Shown in pieces: positions 1 through 8,010 of a DNA stretch of 64,000 bases; positions within the stretch are counted from its first letter, which is position 1; every line of letters starts with the position of its first letter. Location of the stretch: NCBI RefSeq assembly GCF_039534915.1, contig NZ_BAAAWE010000001.1, positions 558,001 through 622,000 on the forward strand, given 5' to 3'. The notes under the pieces are model-generated. The model made no database searches and was not told where the DNA came from. It was given only the letters and a program-made list of their open reading frames with translations. The DNA is from Streptomyces roseofulvus. GTDB lineage: Bacteria > Actinomycetota > Actinomycetes > Streptomycetales > Streptomycetaceae. The position numbers were made by a program, and so were the translations under genes.

Positions 1-59
1 ACGTAGGCCGAGCCGATGAAGCCGGCCGCTCCGGTGACCAGGAGATTCACGCGAGTCAT
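1..59 (-). CDS. dTDP-glucose 4,6-dehydratase, N-terminal fragment (runs off left edge)
   Basis: Only the first 19 codons are visible, read leftward from an ATG at 59. They encode a beta strand followed by TGAAGFIGSAY, the dinucleotide-binding GxxGxxG loop of extended short-chain dehydrogenases. This opening is typical of dTDP-glucose 4,6-dehydratases (second step of deoxysugar synthesis), which fits the aminosugar methyltransferase and glycosyltransferases next door. With so little sequence, another nucleotide-sugar epimerase or dehydratase is possible. The fold is secure; the exact enzyme is inferred from context. Confidence 0.6.
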   Translation of the reverse strand, partial: MTRVNLLVTGAAGFIGSAY

Positions 60-192
60 TGTGTCCGGTACGGGTCGAGCATCCGACGACGGTCCCTGGT
101 GGCTGCTCTCCGCCGGCTCCATCCGTCGTCGACCCGTCGGTGACCGGGGCGGCCGAGACTCGGGCGTCGAGATCCCGAACGCTGGAGGCATC

Positions 193-489
193 ATGGCGCT
201 GTTCGCAGTCCTCGCGACCCAGTCCCCCACCGGAATCCCCGCCGACGAGTTCCGGCGGCGGCTGCCCGAGGGCTTCGCGTACGTCAGGGGCCTGGTCGAC
301 AAGGGAGTCATCCGGCACAACTGGGTCCGGGTCGGCGCCTCGGGCGGCCTGCTCATCTACGACGTGGACTCCCACGAGCAGCTGAACACCCTGCTGTACG
401 GGAACCCGCTCAGCCCGCACCTCCGCTTCGAGGTGATCCCGCTGGCCGGGGTGGACGGCTTCGACCCGGTGGCCTTCGAGAACCGGTAG
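193..489 (+). CDS. Muconolactone delta-isomerase-like small protein (98 aa)
   Basis: The 98-residue product starts MALFAVLATQ and has the length and beta-alpha-beta pattern of the muconolactone isomerase family (ferredoxin-like dimeric barrel). I chose the ATG at 193 because GGAGG lies about five bases upstream; the reading frame stays open further upstream but without a family match. True muconolactone isomerases act in catechol breakdown, and no other genes of that route are here. The gene sits at the end of an antibiotic-type cluster and converges on the Rieske-like gene, so it may instead be a small tailoring isomerase or cyclase-like protein. Family fairly sure, role unknown. Confidence 0.65.
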   Translation: MALFAVLATQSPTGIPADEFRRRLPEGFAYVRGLVDKGVIRHNWVRVGASGGLLIYDVDSHEQLNTLLYGNPLSPHLRFEVIPLAGVDGFDPVAFENR

Positions 490-499
490 GGGGCCGGGG

Positions 500-1468
500 T
501 CAGTCGGTGACGAGGGCGCGGGCGAGGCTCCGGTAGAACGCGGTCACCCCGGGTTCCTTCGGGGAGAGGTGGCCGCGCTCCGCGAAACGGGACCCCACCA
601 CCCGCTGCACCGCCTCCAGCCCGAGACGGTCCTCCCGGTTGACCACCGCGGCGCCCTCCTCGTTCTGCTCGCGGAGCGCGTCGCGGTCCTGGCCTTCCAG
701 GGCGGACGGGTGCATGAGCACTCCGCCCCGGACCTCGACGCGGTCGATGGTCAGCGGGGTCATGGTGATCCAGACGACGGAGTCGCCGAAGGCCGCCAGG
801 CTGCCGCACGGGAAGACGGCGCAGTTGTACATGGTGGCCCGCTGTTCGGCGGAGAGCGGGAGCGCCGTGGCCGCGAGGGGTTCGCGGAACGGGCTGAGGA
901 GCCGGGTGACCCACGGCGACTCGGTGCGCACCTCCATGGCGCCGCCCGGCGGGGTGATCAGTGCCACGGTGGTGGGGTGCAGTCCCATGGCGTGGTAGTT
1001 CTCGTGGGCGTTCTGGACCGCGATCTTCCAGTTGCACCGCCATTCCTCGGTCCAGCCGGCGATCGGCGTCATCTCCGGCAGCCGGTAGGCGTCGAGTTCC
1101 TCGCCGATCCGCCGCAGGTGCGGTCCCAGCGGCTCGGCGTCCGGGTCGGGATTGACGAAGACGAATCCCCGCCACTCCTCCACGGCGGGCGCCGGACGGT
1201 GGCCGCCCGGCGCGGAACGCGCGCGCAGCGCCCCGTCCGCGCCCCGGGACACGGTGACGGTCCGGCCGGCGGGCGAGACCGTCAAGGAGCGCCCGGGCAC
1301 GTCGAGTTCGGAGGCGTGACCGGCCAGCAGCCAGGAGCGTCCGAAGACGCGCTCCCGCTCGGCCCGCCACAGCTCGGTGGAGGTGAAGGCCGCCGGGGAG
1401 AGGCTCAGCTCGGGTGCGTCCGGTTCCAGGTACCCCGCCAGCTCCGCCAGTAGCTCCGTGAGCGTCAT
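500..1468 (-). CDS. Rieske-oxygenase paralogue lacking the [2Fe-2S] Rieske motif
   Basis: This 322-aa protein aligns along its length with the intact Rieske oxygenase at 6851-7990: shared AAFTS.LW..ERERVFGRSW near the N-terminus, VEEW.GFVFVN, GPHLRRIGE, and ERGHLSPKEPGV near the C-terminus. The catalytic-domain iron ligands survive in NAHENYHAMGLH (His159, His164). About 50 residues that should hold the C-x-H...C-x2-H cluster ligands are missing: after residue 85 the chain passes through a short Gly/Pro stretch straight to VEEW at 96, with no frameshift. Alone it could not take electrons through a Rieske centre. It may pair with the intact paralogue, bind substrate, or use its iron differently. 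The ATG overlaps the stop of the upstream glycosyltransferase (ATGA). Confidence 0.85.
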   Translation of the reverse strand: MTLTELLAELAGYLEPDAPELSLSPAAFTSTELWRAERERVFGRSWLLAGHASELDVPGRSLTVSPAGRTVTVSRGADGALRARSAPGGHRPAPAVEEWRGFVFVNPDPDAEPLGPHLRRIGEELDAYRLPEMTPIAGWTEEWRCNWKIAVQNAHENYHAMGLHPTTVALITPPGGAMEVRTESPWVTRLLSPFREPLAATALPLSAEQRATMYNCAVFPCGSLAAFGDSVVWITMTPLTIDRVEVRGGVLMHPSALEGQDRDALREQNEEGAAVVNREDRLGLEAVQRVVGSRFAERGHLSPKEPGVTAFYRSLARALVTD

Positions 1469-2754
1469 GCTCCTCGCCGTTCCTTTCCGTAGCGGGCCGT
1501 GAGCCGCTCGATCTCGGCGACGGCCTCGTGGGGTGTCGGCATCTCCTCGATCTCCCGCCGCAGGCGCCGCGCGTTCGCCGTGAACGACGGCTCGGCCAGC
1601 ACGCGCGCGACCTTCTCCCGGAAGCGGTCGGCGGTGAAGTCGCGCAGCGGCAGGGACAGGAGGTTGCCCTGCTTCTCGTAGGCGACGCCCATGGACTCGG
1701 TGACCCACTCCCAGCCGGTGAGCAGGACCTGGGGAACGCCGTGGAACTCGGCGGTGGCCTTGGTCTGGTAGCCGCCGTGGTGCACGACCGCCGCGCAGGT
1801 CGGCAGCAGGTCGTGCATCGGCACGTGGTCCACGACCCGCACGGTGTCCGGGAGCGGCGGCAGGTGGGCGCGCTGCCGCGCGGAGAGGGCCGCGACCACC
1901 TCCACGTCCAGCTCGCCGAGCGCGCCCAGCATGCCGGTGAGGACCGTGTCGAGGTCCCAGAGGCCGTAGCCGCTGTCGATGCTCACCCCCAGGGTCAGAC
2001 AGACCCGGGGCCGGAGCGGGGGTTCGCGGAGCCAACGGGGGACGACCGAGCGCCCGTTGTACGGGATGTAGCGGGCCGGGACCGTCGGGACGCCCAGGTC
2101 CTCGCGGAGGCTCGCCGGCCGGGTGTCGACGGTCCACTGGCCGGTGAGCACGGACTCGTCGAACCGGGCCCCGGCGCCGAGGCGTTCCAGCGTCCAGTCC
2201 AGCCACTCCGCCGTGGGGTCCTCGCGGTGCTCGGGCTCCTGCTCGGCGGCGAGGCGCAGGAAGGCCCGACGGGTGCCCAGTTGCATGGCCAGCTCGGGCC
2301 CGGAGACCAGACGGGCGTGGGCCGCGCCCACGGTGAGCGCCGCGACCGGGCCGGCCAGGCAGAGCGTCTCCCAGAGGACGAGGTCGGGCCGCCAGTGCCG
2401 GGCGAAGGCCACCACCTCGTCGATCAACGTGTCGGAGTTCAGGCGCGAGTTGAGGGCGGGGACGATGACGCTCTCGTAGCCGAGCTGCTCCTCCCAGGTC
2501 TCCTCCCGGTCCGGTTCCCGGTCCTGGTCGGCGGTGCCGAAGTGGGCGATGGCCTCCTGGTGGAAGGCGTCCAGCGCCTCGTACCACGGCGGGCTCTCCA
2601 GCGGGACGGCGGTGATCCCGGACCGGGTGACGGTCTCCACCACGCCGGGGACGCAGGCGGCCCGCACCTCGTGGCCGGCGGTGCGCAGCGCCCAGGCCAG
2701 CGGGGCGAGCAGCTGGAAGTGGCTGCCCTCCAGCGAGGTCAACAGAACCTTCAT
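1465..2754 (-). CDS. EryCIII/DesVII-like glycosyltransferase, activator-dependent type
   Basis: The 429-aa GT-B enzyme resembles macrolide glycosyltransferases that move a TDP-dimethylamino sugar onto an aglycone. The N-terminal acceptor domain begins MKVLLTSLEGSHFQ, a YNGRSVVP.WL segment lies near 232-242, and the nucleotide-binding motif VVHHGGYQT is at 324-331. DesVII/EryCIII enzymes need a P450-like partner; that partner is encoded immediately upstream (2751-3851) with an ATGA overlap, so the two are translationally coupled. Where many relatives have Ser-Gly-Thr after HHGG, this protein has Tyr-Gln-Thr. Acceptor and exact sugar cannot be read from the sequence. Cytosolic. Confidence 0.85.
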   Translation of the reverse strand: MKVLLTSLEGSHFQLLAPLAWALRTAGHEVRAACVPGVVETVTRSGITAVPLESPPWYEALDAFHQEAIAHFGTADQDREPDREETWEEQLGYESVIVPALNSRLNSDTLIDEVVAFARHWRPDLVLWETLCLAGPVAALTVGAAHARLVSGPELAMQLGTRRAFLRLAAEQEPEHREDPTAEWLDWTLERLGAGARFDESVLTGQWTVDTRPASLREDLGVPTVPARYIPYNGRSVVPRWLREPPLRPRVCLTLGVSIDSGYGLWDLDTVLTGMLGALGELDVEVVAALSARQRAHLPPLPDTVRVVDHVPMHDLLPTCAAVVHHGGYQTKATAEFHGVPQVLLTGWEWVTESMGVAYEKQGNLLSLPLRDFTADRFREKVARVLAEPSFTANARRLRREIEEMPTPHEAVAEIERLTARYGKERRGA

Positions 2755-3851
2755 CGGGCTTCTCCTCCGCCGGCCCCGGGGGCGACCGCCGCGGGGAACG
2801 CGGTGGCCCTCGGGGGGTCCTGGGGGGTGGTCGTCCCGGCGGACCCGCTGTCGGCCGTCGGGCTGGTCGGGACCGTGACCCGGGCGCGGGCCGGGCCTCG
2901 GGTGAGCGGGGCTCTGGGGCGGCGTACCACGGGGGCGGCGGGACGGAGCCGGGCGTCACGGTCCGCGAGTGCCGTGAGCGCGGTCTCGACCAGGGCCCGG
3001 TGGAACGGGGCCAGTGCGCGGTGGGCGGGGGCCGTCGCCGCCCCCGGCCCGCCGTCGTGCACGATCGCGAGCCGCTCGCCCGCGGCGATCCGGGCTCCGC
3101 CCGTCTCCACGTCGGTGCGGGCCACCAGGGGCACGATCCAGCCGGGCGGTTCCGCGCGCAGGGCCGCCGCGGCCGTCGGCCCGGCTTCGTGGGCCGCCAG
3201 CGGGAGCCGGGCCCGCAGCACGGTCCGGGCGACGAGGTCGGCGCCGGTGCGGGCGGCGACGACCACGGTCGCCGGTCCCGGCGCGCCGGGCGGAGCGCCC
3301 GCGAGGAGGGTCCGCAGCTCGTCGAGGCCCGTCCGCAGGCGCCTGGTGGTGGCGAGCCGCTGCGGGCACACGATCGCGTCCTGGGCGACGCCGCAGGCGG
3401 CGAGGGCCTCGGAGAACCGGCCGAGCTCGTCCTCCGGGATTCCGCACACGTCGGCGAGGGCGCCCGCCGCCAGCGGCTCGGCCACCTCGGTGACCAGGTC
3501 GAACTCGGACCCCGCCGCGTCGAGCAGTCGGGCGCAGAGGGCGTCGAGCGCCGTCGGCACCCGTACGTCCGCCACGGCGGCCTCCCCCGGCAGGACCGTC
3601 ACGGGCCCGATGCCCGGGTGGGCGAGCAGCGCGGCGGCCGTGGCCGGGTCCGCGGTGACCCAGGACCCGGCGCCGGAGCGCCACAGCGGCCCGGCCGCCA
3701 GGACGCGTTCGCGCAGCGGCCCCGCGTCCTCGTCGATGTCGCAGAGCAGGGCGGCGTACGGATCGCCCTTGAGCCGGTGCAGCCACAGCGTCCCGTGCTC
3801 GCGCTGCAACCGCTCCCCCAGCTCCGCCGGCTCCACGGGCTCCGTGGTCAC
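2751..3851 (-). CDS. EryCII/DesVIII-like P450-derived glycosyltransferase activator
   Basis: The 366-aa protein has the N-terminal pattern of EryCII/DesVIII: ELGERLQ, then KGDPYAALL, then a WVTADP segment. It also has the family's C-terminal tail, PVVRRPRAPLTRGP. These are cytochrome P450 relatives without heme that stabilise and activate the partner glycosyltransferase. Consistent with that, I find no FGxGxHxCxG cysteine loop and the K-helix ExxR is degenerate. The middle region is short for a P450. The start is a GTG overlapping the PhyH stop (GTGA), and the stop overlaps the glycosyltransferase ATG. A Pro/Ala-rich tail of about 35 residues is atypical and could reflect the true end lying elsewhere. 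Confidence 0.85.
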   Translation of the reverse strand: MTTEPVEPAELGERLQREHGTLWLHRLKGDPYAALLCDIDEDAGPLRERVLAAGPLWRSGAGSWVTADPATAAALLAHPGIGPVTVLPGEAAVADVRVPTALDALCARLLDAAGSEFDLVTEVAEPLAAGALADVCGIPEDELGRFSEALAACGVAQDAIVCPQRLATTRRLRTGLDELRTLLAGAPPGAPGPATVVVAARTGADLVARTVLRARLPLAAHEAGPTAAAALRAEPPGWIVPLVARTDVETGGARIAAGERLAIVHDGGPGAATAPAHRALAPFHRALVETALTALADRDARLRPAAPVVRRPRAPLTRGPARARVTVPTSPTADSGSAGTTTPQDPPRATAFPAAVAPGAGGGEAR

Positions 3852-4657
3852 GGGGTGGCGCCGGGGCCGGCGGCGATCAGGGGGAACCGGTCTCCGTCGA
3901 CGGGCGCGCCGGGCGCGAGGTGGGCCACCGGATGGTCCTGGACGCCGGGCCGGTAGGTGGCGTCGGAGTCCATGTAGACGGAGGCGAAGGCGAGCCGGCG
4001 TTCGCCGTCGGTGTTGGCCCCGGCCATGTGCACGGTGCGGAAGTCGTGGAAGACCACGTCCCCGGCGCGCATGGGGACCGCCACGCGGGGGCTGAACGGG
4101 AAGTCGGGCCAGATCTCCTCCATCGGCCGGTAGTCCTGGAACCCGGCGAGATGGACCTGGCGGTGCGCGAGGGGCCGCCGGTGGGATCCCGGCACGTAGA
4201 TCAGGCATCCCCGGTCGGCGGGCACGTCCACCAGGGGGATCCACGCCGTCAGGGTGCGGGTCAGCCCGGCGAGCGGGAGACCCGGCTCGTCGTCGTGGAC
4301 CACGGTGGGCAGGTGCACGTCGGGCTCCTTCTTGAGCACGTCGGTGCCGTAGAGCCGCAGCGGCCCGCCGGCGAGGTGCTCGGCGGCCCGGGTGACGACG
4401 GGGTGCAGGGCCAGACGTCGCAGGTCGGGGTGTTTGCGCCAGGCCGCCTCGACGTAGTGGACCTGGGTCTCGTCCGCGGAGGCGCCCCAGATCTCCGGGC
4501 CCTCCTCGGCGAGGAGCTTCTCGGCGGCCGCCCGGAACCCGGCGACCTCCTCCGGGGACAGCACCGACCGGAGGTGGACGAAGCCCTGGTCGTGGAAGCG
4601 GTGGAGGACCTCCTGGGTCGGCAGGCCGCTCTCCGTCAGATCGGGGGTGGTCAGCAT
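3848..4657 (-). CDS. Phytanoyl-CoA dioxygenase (PhyH) family Fe(II)/2-oxoglutarate oxygenase
   Basis: The 269-aa protein has the facial triad of PhyH enzymes: His121 and Asp123 in VVHDDEP, and distal His210 in FRTVHMAG, followed by an Arg (R220/R221) suited to bind 2-oxoglutarate. Such enzymes hydroxylate, epoxidise or cyclise small molecules in many biosynthetic clusters. I placed the start at the ATG at 4657, which has AGGAAAGG upstream; an in-frame ATG at 4714 overlaps the previous gene and lacks family sequence. It lies in the same leftward run as the glycosyltransferases, so a tailoring role on aglycone or sugar is likely. Substrate unknown. Confidence 0.85.
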   Translation of the reverse strand: MLTTPDLTESGLPTQEVLHRFHDQGFVHLRSVLSPEEVAGFRAAAEKLLAEEGPEIWGASADETQVHYVEAAWRKHPDLRRLALHPVVTRAAEHLAGGPLRLYGTDVLKKEPDVHLPTVVHDDEPGLPLAGLTRTLTAWIPLVDVPADRGCLIYVPGSHRRPLAHRQVHLAGFQDYRPMEEIWPDFPFSPRVAVPMRAGDVVFHDFRTVHMAGANTDGERRLAFASVYMDSDATYRPGVQDHPVAHLAPGAPVDGDRFPLIAAGPGATP

Positions 4658-4710
4658 GTGATCGCCTTTCCTGGTCGGAGGGGAGGGCGTGGGAGGGCTG
4701 GGGAGGGCGT

Positions 4711-5859
4711 TCATCCGAGGGTCTCGACGAGCCCGGCCACCGTCTCGGCCGGCGTGGGCATCGCCAACAGCTCGTCACGGACCTGACGGGCGTGGTCGCG
4801 GAGGCGCTCGTCCTTCAGGAGCGCCCGGCACTCGGCGGCGCCGAGCGTGCTGGGCTCCGCCACGATCCCGATGCCCCGGGCGGGCAGCAGGTCGGCCCCC
4901 GTCTGCTGGTAGGAGCCGCGCGGGATGACGCACTGCGGGAGCCCGGCGGCGGCGGCCGTGAGCATGGTCCCGCTGCCGCCGTGGTGGATGATCGCGGTGC
5001 AGGTGTCGAGGAGCAGATCGAGCGGGGCCCAGTCGACCAGCCGGACGTTGGGCGGTACGTCGGCCAGCAGGGCGGGGTCTCCGCCGCCGAGGGTGACCAC
5101 GAACTCGGCGTCCAGGCCCCGGGCCGCCTCCATGAGCGGGCGCAGGATCGCGAGGCCGCCCCACTGGGCCTCGATGGTGCCGAGGGTGACGGCGACGCGC
5201 GGCAGCCGGGGCGCTTCCGCGAGCCAGCCGGGGAGCACGGCCCCGCCGTTGAAGGGCAGCGGGCGCATCGGCCGGGCCCCGGGGGTCCGGCGGTCGTCGG
5301 GGAGGAGGGCGGTGAGGCTCGGCGGGAGGGTGGTGAGCGGGATCGTCGCCGGGGGTTCGCCGGTGACGCCGTGCCGGGCCCAGTGGGGTTCCATCCCGGC
5401 GCGGAGCAGGGCGCGGAGCCGTGCGCCGCTGTCGTACGACCCCAGGCGGGGCTCGATGAGGGGCGCGCCGACCGCGGCGGCGAGGAGCCGGCCGGCTCCC
5501 TGGAGGGGCGGTGCGACCACCAGGTCGGGGGGCCAGTCCCGGGCCGCCGCCAGGGCACCGTCCACCATGACCCCGGAGACCCGGGCGAAGAGCGTGGCCA
5601 GCTCGGCGTCGTCGGGGTCCTCGGCGAACATCGGATGGTCCGCCGGACCGTCGGTCCCGGGCTCCTGGGGGACGTAGACGGGCAGGTAGTCCAGGCCGGG
5701 GGTGACGTCCACGACGTCGAAGCCGGCGTCGGCGACGCCGAGGCTGAGGCCGCCGGTGGCGTACCGGACCCGGTGGCCGGCGGCGCGGAAGGCCTGGGCG
5801 AGGGGGACGGTCGGGAAGAGATGGCCGAGGCCGGGAGAGGTCACGAACAGGACGCGCAT
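4711..5859 (-). CDS. Second GT-B glycosyltransferase of the cluster
   Basis: The 382-aa product starts MRVLFVTSPGLGHLFPTVPLA, with the catalytic-type His13 of family 1 glycosyltransferases. It has PLPFNGGAVLPGWL near 200 and the donor-binding HHGGSGT motif at 292-298, followed by a Q...GADLLPARG segment. It is typical of antibiotic glycosyltransferases that use TDP-deoxysugars. It differs clearly from the EryCIII-like enzyme at 1465-2754 and has no own activator gene, so the final molecule probably carries at least two sugar units. The gene is followed after 53 bases by the PhyH gene on the same strand. Confidence 0.85.
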   Translation of the reverse strand: MRVLFVTSPGLGHLFPTVPLAQAFRAAGHRVRYATGGLSLGVADAGFDVVDVTPGLDYLPVYVPQEPGTDGPADHPMFAEDPDDAELATLFARVSGVMVDGALAAARDWPPDLVVAPPLQGAGRLLAAAVGAPLIEPRLGSYDSGARLRALLRAGMEPHWARHGVTGEPPATIPLTTLPPSLTALLPDDRRTPGARPMRPLPFNGGAVLPGWLAEAPRLPRVAVTLGTIEAQWGGLAILRPLMEAARGLDAEFVVTLGGGDPALLADVPPNVRLVDWAPLDLLLDTCTAIIHHGGSGTMLTAAAAGLPQCVIPRGSYQQTGADLLPARGIGIVAEPSTLGAAECRALLKDERLRDHARQVRDELLAMPTPAETVAGLVETLG

Positions 5860-5974
5860 GCTGCCCCCAGGCGGGAGTCGTCGGGTGGGTTTGGTCGGGG
5901 CCTCACGGAGCCGGCCGGCTCACACCGGCTCGCGCGGGTCGGAGCGACGCGGGGCCGGTCTCGCGGGGCCGGTC

Positions 5975-6688
5975 TCACGGGGCGGTTCCGAGGAAGAGAC
6001 CCCGGCCGGAGTGCGGACCGGGAACGTACTCGACGGTGAGGCCGGCGGCCCGGAAGGCGGCCTCGTAGGCCGATCGGGTGAAGAGGGAGATGCGGTGGGT
6101 CTCGGTGAAGTGCCGGGCGCCCGCGTGGGCGTCGGCCACCACGTAGTGGACGTCCATCCGGCAGGCCTCCCCCTCGCGCGCGGAGTGCGAGACCCGGGCC
6201 ACGGTGCGTCCCGCCACCGTGGTCACGTCCGCCGAGACGTACCCGTCGAGGTACGTCTCGGGAAACCACCAGGGGTCCACGGCCACCACTCCGCCCGGCG
6301 TCAGGTGCCGGGCGAAGGCGGCCAGGGTGGCGTGGAGTTCGGCCTCCTCGGTCGCGTAGCCGAGGGACCCGAACATGCAGGTGACCACGTCGAACCGGAC
6401 GCCCAGGTCGAAGGCCCGCATGTCGCCGACGTGCACGGGTACGTCCGGCAGCGCGCGGCGCGCCGCCCGCACCATGGGCTCGGACAGTTCGAGGCCGGCC
6501 ACCGCGTCGAAGTGCCCGGCGAAGTGGCGCAGGTGTGCTCCGGTGCCGCAGGCCACGTCGAGGAGGGAACGGGCGTCGGGCCGCAGACGGCGCACGCGCC
6601 GGGTCAGCTCGCGCGCCTCGGCCCCGTAGTCCTTGCCTCGGCTCTCGTGGATCAGGTCGTGGATCTCGGTGAGTTCAGCGCCGTACAT
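5975..6688 (-). CDS. dTDP-3-amino-deoxyhexose N,N-dimethyltransferase (TylM1/DesVI-like)
   Basis: The 237-aa protein matches the TylM1/DesVI family almost end to end: MYGAELTEIHDL, then RGKDYGAEA, the SAM-binding LLDVACGTGAHL (42-53), GLELSEPMV, VDPWWFPETYLDGYVSADV, VARVSHSAREG and GPSGRGLF-like end SGRGLFLGTAP. These enzymes dimethylate the amino group of TDP-3-amino (or 4-amino) deoxysugars such as mycaminose or desosamine. This is the strongest clue that the cluster product bears a dimethylamino sugar. I set the start at ATG 6688 by family alignment; an ATG at 6759 would add 24 residues of unrelated sequence. It is transcribed divergently from the intact Rieske gene. Confidence 0.9.
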   Translation of the reverse strand: MYGAELTEIHDLIHESRGKDYGAEARELTRRVRRLRPDARSLLDVACGTGAHLRHFAGHFDAVAGLELSEPMVRAARRALPDVPVHVGDMRAFDLGVRFDVVTCMFGSLGYATEEAELHATLAAFARHLTPGGVVAVDPWWFPETYLDGYVSADVTTVAGRTVARVSHSAREGEACRMDVHYVVADAHAGARHFTETHRISLFTRSAYEAAFRAAGLTVEYVPGPHSGRGLFLGTAP

Positions 6689-6850
6689 GGACGGATCGTC
6701 GGAAGGGGGACTGGAGAAACCGACCAGGACGGATGGAGGCGGCGCCGACGGCGTGTCCATCGGGTGGCGACCGATCCACCAGGACGCGGCGTCACCCTCG
6801 GCCGGACGGAACGAGACCCGGACGAGAGCTGGAACGAGCGGAGGGCCGAC
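6689..6850. promoter_or_regulatory. Divergent promoter region between methyltransferase and Rieske genes
   Basis: This 162-bp stretch separates two divergent tailoring genes and should hold both promoters. I could not find a convincing -35/-10 pair on either strand. The rightward gene has GGAGGG at 6840-6845 before its GTG start. No clear long palindrome is visible. Confidence 0.4.
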
Positions 6851-7990
6851 GTGGACGTCGGGGAGATCCTGGAGGAGCTGGGGCGGTATCTGGGGCCGGA
6901 CGCCGAGGAGTTGAGCCTGCCGCCGGCGGCGTTCACCTCGTCCGCGTTGTGGGAGGTGGAGCGGGAGCGGGTGTTCGGACGTTCCTGGGTCCTGGTGGCG
7001 CACGCCGACGAACTGACGGAGACCGGGGCGTACGTGGCGCTGTCGGTCGCGGGCGAGCCGGTCGTGGTGGTCCGGGGCGAGGACGGGGTCCTGCGCGGGA
7101 TGTCGCCGGTGTGCCGGCACCGGCTGATGCCGGTGGTGGAGGAGGGTTCGGGCCGCACGGACGTGTTCACCTGCCCGTACCACCTGTGGCGGTACGGGCT
7201 GGACGGCCGGCTCGTGGGCGCCACCTACATGAAGCGGAACCCGGCGTTCGATCCGTCGGCGTGCCGGCTGCCGCGGTTCGCGGTGGAGGAGTGGCACGGA
7301 TTCGTCTTCGTCAACCTGGACGCCTCGGCCGAGCCGCTGGGCCCCCACCTGAGGCGGATCGGCGAGGACCTGGCCCACTACCGCCTGCCGGAGCTGACCC
7401 AGGTCGCGGGCTGGACGGAGGAGTGGCACTGCAACTGGAAGGTCGCGGTCGAGAACGCCCACGAGAACTACCACGTCATGGGCTTCCACCCGGAGACCCT
7501 GCACCCGACCACGCCCGGCGGCGCGGAGACGACGGTCCGGGCGGACTCGCCCTGGGCCGACAGCATGAGGGTCCGGTACGCGACGCCGCTGGAGCCCGGC
7601 GTCCTGGACCTCACGGAGGAGGAACGGGCGCATCTGTACGGCTTCTTCGTCTTCCCCTCGGGCAGCCTCGCCGCCTCGGGCGACATGGTGATCTGGCTCA
7701 GCCTCGTCCCGACGGCCCTCGACCGCACCACGGTCCGCGGCGGCATCCTGATGCCCCCCGCCATGATCGAGGGGCAGGACCGGGACGCCGTACGGAAGGA
7801 GGCCGAGGCCTACGCCGCCGTCATCAACGGTGAGGACCGCCGGGGCCTGGAGGCGGTCCAGCGCGGCGCCGCCTCCCGCTTCGCCGAGCGGGGCCACCTC
7901 TCCCCCAAGGAGCCCGGCGTCCTCCTCTTCTACCGGTCCCTGGCCCGCGCCCTGCTGAGCGAGGACGCCGACTGGCCCGGCGCCCTCTGA
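6851..7990 (+). CDS. Rieske non-heme iron oxygenase, alpha subunit type
   Basis: The 379-aa protein has a full Rieske cluster motif, C88-R-H90, a 17-residue gap, then C108-P-Y-H111. The mononuclear iron motif is NAHENYHVMGFH (His208, His213). It would use electrons from a ferredoxin/reductase for mono- or dioxygenation, demethylation or ring formation; no reductase gene is nearby. The start is GTG 6851, placed by GGAGGG upstream and by alignment with the paralogue at 500-1468 (MTLTELLAELAGYL against MDVGEILEELGRYL). It is the only rightward gene among the cluster's tailoring genes and ends at a strong hairpin. Confidence 0.9.
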   Translation: MDVGEILEELGRYLGPDAEELSLPPAAFTSSALWEVERERVFGRSWVLVAHADELTETGAYVALSVAGEPVVVVRGEDGVLRGMSPVCRHRLMPVVEEGSGRTDVFTCPYHLWRYGLDGRLVGATYMKRNPAFDPSACRLPRFAVEEWHGFVFVNLDASAEPLGPHLRRIGEDLAHYRLPELTQVAGWTEEWHCNWKVAVENAHENYHVMGFHPETLHPTTPGGAETTVRADSPWADSMRVRYATPLEPGVLDLTEEERAHLYGFFVFPSGSLAASGDMVIWLSLVPTALDRTTVRGGILMPPAMIEGQDRDAVRKEAEAYAAVINGEDRRGLEAVQRGAASRFAERGHLSPKEPGVLLFYRSLARALLSEDADWPGAL

Positions 7991-8010
7991 CGCCGCCTCC
8001 CACCGGGATG

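Noticed and set aside
500-1468. Frameshift or pseudogene explanation for the missing Rieske motif
   Set aside because: The reading frame is continuous, both ends are conserved, start and stop codons are in place, and it is coupled to the upstream gene, so decay is not apparent.
500-2959. An open reading frame of 819 codons on the minus strand spanning the glycosyltransferase region
   Set aside because: Only its last third (from ATG 1468) is a real gene; the rest is an out-of-frame reading of the glycosyltransferase and P450-like genes, rich in Arg, Pro and Gly.
1528-4095. A very long plus-strand frame opposite the glycosyltransferase and P450-like genes
   Set aside because: It is antisense to three overlapping genes with clear families, and its composition is that of a shadow frame in high-GC DNA.
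3848-4714. Upstream ATG at 4714 as the start of the PhyH gene
   Set aside because: It would overlap the preceding glycosyltransferase stop and add a Pro/Ser-rich leader; the ATG at 4657 has AGGAAAGG at the right distance.
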